A DNA stretch of 64,000 nt. Source: Branchiostoma lanceolatum (Eukaryota; Chordata; Leptocardii; Amphioxiformes; Branchiostomatidae). The notes under the pieces were generated by a model that saw only the letters and a program-made list of their open reading frames with translations, had not been told where the DNA came from and did not search any database. The translations under genes were made by a program, and so were the position numbers. The stretch is taken from assembly GCF_035083965.1 (NCBI RefSeq), contig NC_089732.1, positions 16,285,424 through 16,349,423 of the forward strand. Direction: 5' to 3'. Positions 25,601 through 37,600 of this stretch are shown one piece after another (position 1 is the stretch's first letter; each line of letters begins with the position of its first letter).

Positions 25601-28600
25601 TACTAGACATCCATGATGTATAATGTACATAGGTGTCTAGTCTTCGTCAAGTCTTTACCATCCAGTTGCAGTGGGCGAAGGTGCTGACGATGGTGTTTAT
25701 GGTTATGATGGTGATACCAATTGGTATAATGAATTATGTACATGGATATCTAATGTTCATCGACGTATGGTCTTCACAATTGTGTTACAGTGGGCGAAGA
25801 TGCTGGCGATGGTGGTTATGGCAATGATGGGGATACTCATAAATAGAATGTACTAGTAGTATATACATTGCCGTATAATCTTTATTGACATATGATCTAC
25901 ACCATCCTGTTGCAGTGGGCGAAGGTGCTGACGATGGTGTTTATGGTTGTCATGGTGATGGTACTGATCGGGCAGGCGTGAGAGATGGTGATGGCCTTCC
26001 AAAGGCTGAACGCCCGGTTGACCCAGCAGAACGCCAACCACATCACGGACGCTCAGAAAAGTACGTTCTGCAATAATGCAGATGTGGTCACTGCGATTTA
26101 AGATTGCAGTTAATTGACAGCACTAGATGCAGCATTTACTGATTAGTAGAGTTTTAGAGATGCACACGCACGTGGACATGCATGTGTACGTAGACCATGC
26201 ACTACATTCATCAACTGTGTCTAGATGTGAACTGTACTTTGTCAGAGCTGCCCAGAGCAATGGAGGATAGGGATGGATGGAGGAGAATGGTCATGAGCAT
26301 CCACGAGACTGTCACGACTAGATCAGATGTGAGGTTTAGAGATTGCAATGCCTTTCATTAATTCAATCCAAGATTATCTGACATGCTTTTGTTGCATGAT
26401 TCCAATAATGGTTCTATACTCAGTCTGTATGTGTTGTCGCGAATGACTGTAACCCTTTTAGTGTATGGACATATAGACAAAATTATTCTAATAAATTGGG
26501 AAAAAATCATCACAAATTATCTCAACAGAATTGTAATATGTAGACGATGTTGTTTCATATGTCTATTTATTTCCTATAGGTTGCCTTGACTGTCTATCTA
26601 CTGGCTGTGGTGACTGCAAAACGTTAACATGCGACGGGCCTCTCAACTGGTCAAAGGATAACGTCTCGACATGGTTGATGGACTGTTTTGGCCCAGATGA
26701 CCAGTTTTGTAACATATCCGGCCACTTTACGCAATACAGGTGAGCACAAAATTCTAAATACATTAATCTTAATCAAGACATATGTGTAAATGGTTTATTT
26801 CAAAATTACAAAAAATGCACAAAAGTGGCAGCCAACAGGCTGAATTGTTAAAGTTTTGAGCTTTGATCCAACACAAAGAAGGAACTCACCATGAATTTTC
26901 GGTCTTGCTGTGTTAAAATCCGCACACAAAAATTAAACAATTAAGAGATGATTTATACAGCACAATAAGTTTGATTTACCCTGATCTAACTTATTGCAAT
27001 ATCATATGGGCTAGCACGTACACCACATCCATCAAACCTCTTTACCTCCGTCAAAAGCGCTTCGTACGAATTGCAGCCAATACCTCATTCACAGCACACA
27101 CAGCAGCTCTGTTTCAAGATTTAAATGTAATGACTGTTTTTGACATCAGTAAATTTCAAATTGCCTTATTTGTCCATAAAGTTGTCTATAATAGCTCTTG
27201 CCTACCTCAACAATACAAAAGTATTTTCAACTTTAACTCAGATTTTCGGCACGACTATACAAGACAACATAATATTGTAAGACCAATTATGACAAAATCT
27301 AGTCAAAAACAACATACAATAATGTTTAGAGGCCCCACCATATGGAACAATCTAAGCCAAATTCAACAGCCTTGTTCGTCATTACCCAGTTTCAAAAAAC
27401 TTCTTAAGATGGATGTCATAGAACATCCAAGCATTACTTTCTCCCGATTTGTTTGTTTTCCTTGTTTTCCTTTGATATTTGATAATAATTCATATGATTA
27501 TTATTTTTGTATAATTTTGATCTATTTCTTGATAAATTGTAAACTATGTTTAACATTGATCATGTATAGCATAATCACACTTATTATGTTAACAACTCAA
27601 AATTCATTTCTCCTTCATTTGTTTCATTAGGATTTATGGTATTATTTCCGTTTTTTTATTGTTGATTTTGCTTAGTGTCGATTATGTACAATTTAAAAAA
27701 TTCATATTGACTAGTTTCGAGGGAATGCCCATTAAAATCCACTTAGGCTTTTGGCCCCTCTGCATGTCTTTTGCCCTGTTTATCTTTGATTTTAGATATT
27801 TCTATATATTCGAATAAACAATAAACAAATACTCAAGTTGACCTTAAAACCATTGTCTCTGGGCGAACTAATTTTTAGAACTCAAAGGTGGCCATTACAT
27901 GTTTGGTTGGCGGAAACAACGCTGTTTTGGGGGAAGTCAGTCCTCTCATGCTCAATTTATTCCTTTATTTTTAACATGAATCATGATTATGAACATTCAA
28001 TCGATCTCAAATCGCGTGAATCTGTGTTAAACACTGTTTTCAATCTTGTCGCGCCTTTAATAGTGGTTTCCAGCTGTCTCTGTTTGACGAACAAACGCTC
28101 TGTGACGTGTTCGCGATGCAAAACGGAGACCCTTCCAAGGAGAGGGACTGTAAACTCATCTTCAGAGAGTTCGCCAAGCTCAGAGATGAAAACGGTGAAC
28201 TGTTTTCAACAATATTTTTCTCATTCGTCAGATATGAGGAACTCAGAATGCATGTATAGTATGTCACTATGGTCATGAAATACTATTATTTATAAAGACA
28301 CTCACTATTTTTAGTAACCCAACGACATGTAAAACTGCAGTGCTTCAACAGCATACATGGCAAAGTTCTCTCAATGACTCTAGACGCAGCTGAATGGCCC
28401 CCACACAAGATGTTGAAGAAATTGGCTTTTATTCATCGTCAAAAGCTGGAACTGTTGATTGCCACATCATTCAATTAAGGCAAAGGATAAGAGAGGTTAC
28501 GCCAAAAATAGTTACTCAAGCAACTGGATAAATGTTTTTGAAACAGTCAGACGGTTTAGACAGCACCCTCTATCGTTCGTCAGTGACTGACGAAAGATAG

Positions 28601-31600
28601 CGGATTCAGTCACTGACGAAAGATAGCGGATGCTGTCTGAAACGTCTGACTTTCAAAAGTTTATCCAGTTGCTTGAGTAACTATTTGTGGCGCATCTTAT
28701 TCCCTGGATGTCTAACCTTTATCAACGTGATCAGAGTGCTTGTTTGACAAATGTATGTAGAGATTGCATCAGATGTTGTATTGTTTGTTGCCTCTCCAGC
28801 TGCGGTAACAAGCACACCGCCGCCGACGATTCTGGACCAGCTGCCCCTGCCGATGAGCGTCATCTACTTTCTCAGCCTGGCGGCTCTGTACCTCCTCACG
28901 GCCCTGCTGCATCCGTCAGAGTTCCACAAACTTCTGTACGGGTTCGTGTACCTGCTGAGTTTGCCGTCTGGGTACATCCTGATGACTATCTACAGCGTCT
29001 GCAACATGACGGATCGATCATGGGGTAAGTTTTCCTGTTGTTGTTAGTTCATGTGGTAAGTTTCCCTTTTGTTGTTAGTTCATGACCCTGCTGTACGGGT
29101 TCGTGTACCTGCTGAGTTTACCGTCTGGGTACATCCTGATGACCATCTACAGCGTCTGCAACATGACGGATAGATCATGGGGTAAGTTTTCCTGTTAACG
29201 TTGTTGTTAGTTCATGTGGTAAGTTTCCCTTTTGTTGTTAGTTCATGACCCTGCTGTACGGGTTCGTGTACCTGCTGAGTTTACCGTCTGGGTACATCCT
29301 GATGACCATCTACAGCGTCTGCAACATGACGGATAGATCATGGGGTAAGTTTTCCTGTTGTTGTTAGTTCCTGGTGTAAGTTTCCCTTTTGTTGTTAGTT
29401 CATGACCCTGGTGTATGGTTTCATGTACCTACTGAGTCTGCCGCCTGGATGACCATCTACAGCGTCTCCAACGTGCCGGACAGGTCCTGGGGTAAGGACA
29501 TATCATGAGTGAAACATTTGATGTAACAATTACTCATCGAAATGCAACTGGATAGATTGTGTAATATGTCAGACGTTTCAGCTAGCATCCACTTCCTTTG
29601 ATCTTGATAAAGTGTTTACCAAATATTTCAAGCTGTTTGTAACTGCTATCTTGTTTATCTCAATACCTGAATTTCTAACCTTTCATGTAATATTGTTGTA
29701 CGCATCAATATTGATTATTATGTCATGCCTGGACCTGATACGGGTGTTCCGGACCGTGTAATAAGTATCCGTATCACATAAGGTTCTAGAGTTGTATCAT
29801 ACGGGCTTCCATAGAATATTTCAAATGCATTTCGAGTGCGCCGGTTGCGCCGCCGTCGAAGATTCGAATACTGGGTTCGGTGGTTGGAATCAATGTTGTT
29901 ACAGTTTTGTGTTCGAGGACACCAAAATCCCTCAACTTTTGGCGCATTGCGCATTGAAATGTGTGTTTTCTCGGGTGGGTATGACATATAGCACAACACG
30001 GTGTATTCCGCATCACCCTCGGTCCCAGCCCTCCCGCGGGTCGGATCGCCCTGAGGCCTACGGCCGTCGGGCGATCCGACCCGCTGTCGGGCTGGGACCT
30101 CGGGTGATACGAAATACCCTGTGCTGTATTCCATATTTATGGATTTTACAGGCTGCAAACGTTTTAAGCGTGCTCGATGGAAGAATTGACCGTTCGAGCT
30201 AGCTCGAAGAATTGAACGTTCGAGCTCGGTGGCAACATCGAACTTTCCAACTCGATGGAAATATTCCTATTTGGATGTCAGTGTGTTTGCAGTGGGTTAT
30301 AGTAAACAGTCGTGTAATCAACAACGGTTGGTCCTAAGTAGTATACTTTTTCCTTCGGTTAACATAACTGTTATTCAGTTTTGCCTTTCAAAGCCCGTTT
30401 TGTATTTTCTTTTCAGGTACACGAGAAATAAAAGTGCCAGGTGTTGCCGGCGTTGGAGGTAAAAGTGTCATCGAGGTTATCTCCAACTTATGCAGAACTC
30501 TGTGCAGGTCAGTGTTGTAGAGCCGAGAAAAATACTTAGATATTCACGTGGCAGAAGTTAAACAGTAATCCTGATACTTGTTGATACAATGATACAATGT
30601 TGATTGGTGGCAAAAATACAGTTGATATTCTAAGGGAGGCTATGGTTTTTCTGTGAATGTGTTTGTACTACTCCTGTATAAGTTGTCCTGGTTATTTCTT
30701 GGTTTTGTTGTGCCCTATGTATATCGATCTTCCGTGTATTTATTTGAATTTCTTATTTCCTTAAAAAAAGAAGGGAAAACAAACAAACAAACAAACAAAC
30801 AAACAGTAATCCTTAACTGATCCATTTTAACTTCCCAACAAAGCTGTTGCCGGCAAGAAGACACTAAGCAGCCGTCGGTGGAAAAGATTTCCAACGATGA
30901 CGTCGACGATGAGGAGACTGACGAGAGTGAAAGTGGATCAGAAGACGAGCAGAGTGAGAGCCGATCGCTACTAGGTAAGAAATATCATAATATTTCTGGT
31001 ACGACATTTTGACATATATATACATGTACACATTCCGATATTCTTTAGGCCTGAATTGATCCTTAATCGTTCAGTGGTGGGTAGAACAACATGAGCCTGC
31101 AATGTCCCCATGGATTTGGCTAAACGCACCAAGTCACCCCTGCTCTAGCTCTATCCAATTCTCAAAGGTTTAATGCCAACCATAAGCGGGACCAAAGGTT
31201 CCAAATTGACGATCTGATCTATGTATATTGCACCATTAAAGACCCCAGTAAAACTATATGAATACAGGATAATGTAAACTATAGGCTTCAGTATGCGCCT
31301 GGCAGCCGTACAGTGCACATCAGTGGAGGCCTGGCTGAGAAAGTTTACCATGTACAAGTTACTCTTCAAGTCATGTTTGAAATCTATAGATAACATATAA
31401 GACTTTGAAGTATGGCTACACATAAAAAAGTTAGCTTGAAGGACAGTTAGCCAAGAAATAAAGTAATGACAACACTAGCTTGCAATTTAGCTTTGAGACA
31501 TTGGCTAGCAGTTATACGTACTGTTCTACAGAGCCCTATTCTATGCTGGTAACAACAACAAGAAGACGCAAAAAATCCCAAGTCATATTTCTAGACACAC

Positions 31601-34600
31601 AACTACCTAGGCTAATGTTGGGAAGACATTGGAAATCTATATCCATTTAGACACTCTAACACAACGTTGACAGGGTCGATTTGAAAGTTTGAACATTTCA
31701 ACAAGGTTGACTTCCCCCAAACTGAAAGTTGTAGATAACATTGTCTTGATTATCCAATCTGATTGAAACTTCCTTGGATTATGTGACTTTTTGATACATA
31801 TCTGGGCCATTCTGCATTGTTTGATACTGTTCATAGAAAAACCAGTACAGAAAAAAAGTTTGAATTCTCTGACAGTTATTATGGTAATCTGTCCCTGCTA
31901 TTGTCCCAGGCTGGCAGACATCTAATCCTTTTATGAATTTATGTGGTTATGGGGGATTAATCCAGCCCTCAACCTGCTGGGCAGCTCACAGTAGGAGCAC
32001 TCCCTTTACAACTTCCCCAGGGCAAGGTTTTGGTTCCTTTAAGTATTACCATTTCTTTAAATCACTGTCGTGATATTGGCGCATATCATGAATCCATTAT
32101 CGTTAACGTGGGCATTTATTTTTTGATGGACAAGACCAATCAAAAATAGTAATGACCATACGGTAATTGTTGACCCTTAAGATAAAGGGTACTCCAAACA
32201 ATAAACGACTTTTATTTATTTATTGGTTCAGCATGTAACGTTGGGTAACATAAATTCGCGGGGTACTTAAATTCGCCATTTTTAGAAAAGGTGTATTCTA
32301 GGGATATGTGCTAGTTGCAAAATCAGTTATAACGCCAGCAATGCGAACCGAATAGACTAACGTATTCAGAACACTGACTGAAAAGCTTCGATAACCATGT
32401 ATTAGAAGTTGGCGACGTCAAAAACTTTCCGTCCCTTACTTAGTGAGTCTGGGGGCTTCTTGGGAGAATCACACTACACTGTTGTTCGCTGGTTTGTAAG
32501 ATAAATGTCACACCCGCTTCCTGCTAAACACAATTATTTACAATACAACTTATTACAATCTATTTTGCTAACCTGCAACTGGATTCTTAGTAAGTGTGAT
32601 CAATCATCAAAACCCCTCTTTGTTGCTACAACCTACGGCACGTGTATTTTCCCGCCGCCATATAATTACCCAAAATCCTGTTGTCAAGCAGACGACAAAG
32701 GTTTGTGAGGAACACTTTTTTGTCTAATTGTTGCGTGTGATAGTGGACTGAGGACAATATTTTCCTCAAAGTTTGCTCCTAACACAACAAGGAACACATG
32801 GACATAGTAGTATTACCATTGCTACGGCATCCAGCTAACTTCCCATGAATAATGTACACGTTTCCATGACGGTGGATGTCGACTTTAAATGACGTTCTAC
32901 CGACTCAACACACGGGTTGTTCCCGAAGGCCTGATGTGTGCGGTACGGCCGTTTTTTCGTGTATTTTTTTTTTACTTGGACACGTCTATATCCATAGCAC
33001 TCTCCTCAAGCCAAGGATGGAACGAATAGCTGCTGTATAAAATGTAATTAGCGGTAAGATATTCAAGACGAATTTTCTCTTCCGAAATAATGTTCACACC
33101 TGTCCGACAACACCGTCATTGTGCGTGCGGCGGACGGTAGTTTCAAGTTGAAATATTATGGTGTCAGCACGACTAGAGACAAAATCTACCACATATTTCA
33201 AAGATAGTACATGATACTGAGAGAATAATACTAATAGAAAAAAAGGATGGTTTATTGTTCTGCTAGATTGATTTCTGTCAACCATTATCGGAAAAATGGC
33301 GAATTTATTTTACCCAACGTTACATGACAGGGTTGCCCGACTAGCCGGAGGCTATTACTAAGGGCGAACCCATGTGCGGCCTTAGGACTGTAGGTTTTGA
33401 ACCACTCACACCGGGAAGGACCCCTACTCTTTTCGACAAGTGCAGTGGGTTCTTTAACGTGCTCGAGGTGTGGCTCTCTTCCACACGGGACCTCCATCTA
33501 ATGTCCTATCCGAGATAAACCACTCTACTTGGCTTAGACGTTTTGTTTCTTTTCTCACAAAAGGTGACGTGAAACCAGCTTCTGCAAACAAGAGCAATCT
33601 GTGGGGCGGGTCAGGTAAAGGCTCGGTCAGTGGGCACCGGTCATCAACACACGGGACACAGCGGGGACACCGTATGTTTGCCAGAAGTGGTAGCCACCAG
33701 TTGATACACAACGTGAGCGATTTTCTCCCAAGCCAATGGCCGGACGAACTAAGGGTAAGGTCAATATGAAAATAATAGATAATGAATGAATGAAGACCTT
33801 TATTGCATGTTCGTGCCCCGAGGGGCTTGATACATGTCAAACCTAACTAACATCTAAGTGACATATACAGTGAAATATGTACAGTACATTGTGTAAACAT
33901 ACATGGTAGAAGAAAGTGATTATACAACATTAATAATGAAAAATTAGTAATAAATGATAAATGAATAATAAACAATATAAATTATATAAGTAGCTCTAAT
34001 ATAAGTTATATGAATTATATAGATGATATAAATAGTATAAATGCTACGACTGATATAAATGATATATTTGATATAACAAATACAATTAGTGTCATTGATG
34101 CAATCAAAATAATTCATAAACAACTGCTTGATTTTCTCATATTTACAGGCCTACTCGTATCTTATTGAAATCCCTGAAAGTTTTGTATACTTCTAATATT
34201 GTTATTGACACTGTCGCATATATTTAACGTCGGACTTTACCATCTTTGTTCCAGCAAAAGTACGAGAAAAAGTTCAGGGAACACGGTTACGAAAACACGT
34301 CGTTCATTTTTGAGGTGACGAACAAGGTTTGTGAACCGATACTTGATCTATTATTCTCCTCAACATGTTGTCTTGGGTTTCAAGTCCTCTGTTCATGTGT
34401 TGAATCAACACAGGAACAGAGGACATGAACCCCAAGAGAACATGTTGTTTGTGGGAGCTTGTTTCACGTGGTATCTAACCAGCACTAGTGCGTCTCTATC
34501 AATAAGATCACTCCCGATAAAAACCACTAGTGCTGGTCAGATACCAGATGTAATTTACTATGAAGTGAAGAAGAGAAATTCAGAAGAGTGTTGTCGGTCA

Positions 34601-37600
34601 AGATTAATGTTCGCATGATGCATAAACTGTAAACAAACTGTAAATACTTTGAATAGGTTTTTAAATGTATTTTGTCTGTATATGACATATGCATTCAGTT
34701 ACAACCTGTGTACGTGTAATATCGTATAAGCTGCAATAAATACCTGTAACAATTATAACTGTGGATATACAATACATGCTTTTATTTAGTCATATCTTTG
34801 TATTTTATTGCAAAAAAATGTCATGCTGCACCATTGACAGCCTTTCGAGTTACATACACATACACACAAAGCCCGCTGCAGTACCGACGGAAAATGCCAG
34901 GGGAACCATTTTTAAACTTAACCTTCTTTCTCACAACCGCTACACCTCTACCAAAAATCATGAAGATCCATCAACGTTTCCGTCACTTTTTTTGCCTACA
35001 TACAAACACACAAAAATGCAAAGTCCACTGCGGTAATCTTGGGAAATGACAGGTGAACCATTTTTGACCTTGACCTTCCTTTGCACAACCACTACACACC
35101 TACCGAAAATTATGAAGATCCATCAAAGGTTTCTCGAGTTATGCTCTTGACATACATACAGACCCACCCAATAGCTGGAGCAACCGAAAATATAATCTTC
35201 GCGGCGAAGATAATAAACCAGTGTACAAAACTGACCAAATTCATGTTGAATGCTAGGATCTTGAGGCTATTGGCATCACCAAAAAGCTGCATCAAAACGT
35301 TCTAATGAAGGAAATAAAGAAACTCCCGGAGTCTGAGCTTGATGACACCATCCCGGTAAGGCCATGTACTTTCAATTCATACTGTTTTTACAGCGTTGGA
35401 CATACCACCATCGTTAAACGACTCAGAGATAGAACCACGCAATCCCAATGATGTTGCTGTGTACGAGGGGCTATCAATAAGTCCTCAGCCCCACCCAGAA
35501 ATATGGTGCTCAACTCAAAAAGCCTTTTATCAATGTCTACCAAAATTCAAATTATTGTGATCATTGCTTTGCAGGTGATACCCAGTAACATTAAGTGAGG
35601 TAGAAGGATAAAGACATGGACACTTGAGCTGCTGAAAGTCAGATACCCACTTTTTGTAGTTGAAATAAGAAGGGAATGTTCATCAAACATTTTGAGAATG
35701 TCTTCGAAGATTTTATGCCGATTCATGGCATGAGGAACTCGACCCACACAGCTCTGATCACAGTTCAACCTTGACCACAATAATTTGAAACTTGGTGGAT
35801 ATTGTTCAAAGACGTTATACTACATAATTATTTCCCGAAATGTGACTTGAGCACCTTATTTCTGGGTGAGGCCGAGGACTTATTGATCACCCCTCCTATA
35901 TGTCAGGGTAATATCGCGACCGGTGTTTTTGTCAACAAAGATCTTGATCAGGATCTCTGCCCGTAAAATCGGTGATTCTACCAGACTAAATATTATCATC
36001 GATTCTAACAATAGAAACCCCGAACGGAGATTGTTATCGTTATTTTTACCGCTAAAGCGCAAGAATCATTGATTGGGCCAAATAGCGATCTCTAAAATTT
36101 CATACATATATATGTATGAAGTGTCTCGCAGACGGAGATCAGTTTTGTTTTATTTGCCCCAGGAAAACTGTCGCCAGTGGCTAGAGTCTATCGGCATGGA
36201 AGAGTACATCAACAGTTTCGAAACGTATGGCATCATCTCCAAGGATCACCTGGCCAGTCTTAAGTCCACGGACGTGAATGATCTGCTGAAAGAGCTGAAG
36301 ATAACAAAAATGGGTACGTTATCATAGATTTACAGATGTATAGTATATAAGGGTTCATGACCAGTCCCGATATGTTTGCGCTGACTTTGATCCTGACCAG
36401 TGACGTATAATCAACAAGCCGCTAGGGGGTCCAAACTTACACAACTTCCTTCCTGCTACAAGAGCTATCCATCATTCCAAAATCAAGACCACAGCACATC
36501 CAGAACTTGAACTCCAAAATTTTAAAGTCCGTTGCAGTACCGTAGGTAGTTGCTGGGAGGCCCATTTTCGAACTTACCTTTTTTCTTTACAACATTAACT
36601 TTCCTACTAAAAATCATAAACATCAGTTCATGGCATCGACAGTTATACCGCGAACACCATCACTCCACAAATCCCGACCAAAAATATACCCTTCTGCCTA
36701 CGGCGAAGGCAACAAATAAACCACTGAATGAGCGACATAGGGAGAGAAGTGTGTCCTCCCCATCATTCTTACATATCTGTTCGTTATTGATGACTATCAA
36801 TGCACGGCTTTCTTCTTCTGATTCATGGATATGACGTCATAGCCAACAAAAATAAAGGCTTGTGATTTGTCTACACACCCTGGCTATGTGATGATTTATC
36901 AAAGCAAAAATTATCCAATTTGTATGATTATAAATTTAAGTCTGGATAACGTCAAGAAAGAAATACATGTAGTCTATCCCGTCTGAAGGCTTTGAATAAA
37001 ATGTATTTTGCGATGGTTTTCTGTTAATACCTCACATCTTGACATTATGATTCAATTTGTATGATTATAAATTTAAGTTTGGATACTGTCAAGAAAAGAA
37101 ATATTCTTTCCCGTCTGAACGGTCTAAATAAAATGTCTTACGTTGATTTTCCAGGTAATACCTCATATCTTGAATTTGTATGTATTGTTTCTCAACCCAG
37201 CTCATATCAAGAGGATCACGAATGCAATCAAGAAGATGAAGAGCCCAGAAGAAAGTATGTCCTGTTTCTCTTAGAACTTGAAGTGCATTAAGCTACTATT
37301 ATTAAGTTTTCGGCTCATTAGTACCGCGCACCTTTTTAGTTAACTTGTCGACGATGTTTGACAAATTTTTGGACAGTTATCCGGCATTGGTTACGATGCG
37401 TCATGCAAATATGCTGAGACTCCATACAAACAATGTAATTAATGGGAACCGGTTTTGGATTTTGAGATTTCGTGCAATTAACAGAAGTGTTCGTTAATCC
37501 GTTATGTAATCAGCTGGCTTCTACTGTAAATGCTATTTTCAATGTATTCCATAATCATATCTTGAAAGATTATACGGCAGCTGTCTTTCTTTCTTTCTTT

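Noticed and set aside
28071..28278. Alternative reading of exon 17 from the ttccag acceptor ([12 protein letters not shown]...)
   Set aside because: It does not give a domain-like sequence. The acceptor upstream keeps phase with exons 16 and 18 and completes a SAM-like pattern.
29718..30202. ORFs on both strands across 29.7-30.2 kb
   Set aside because: They run through a GC-rich foldback and lack splice or domain evidence.
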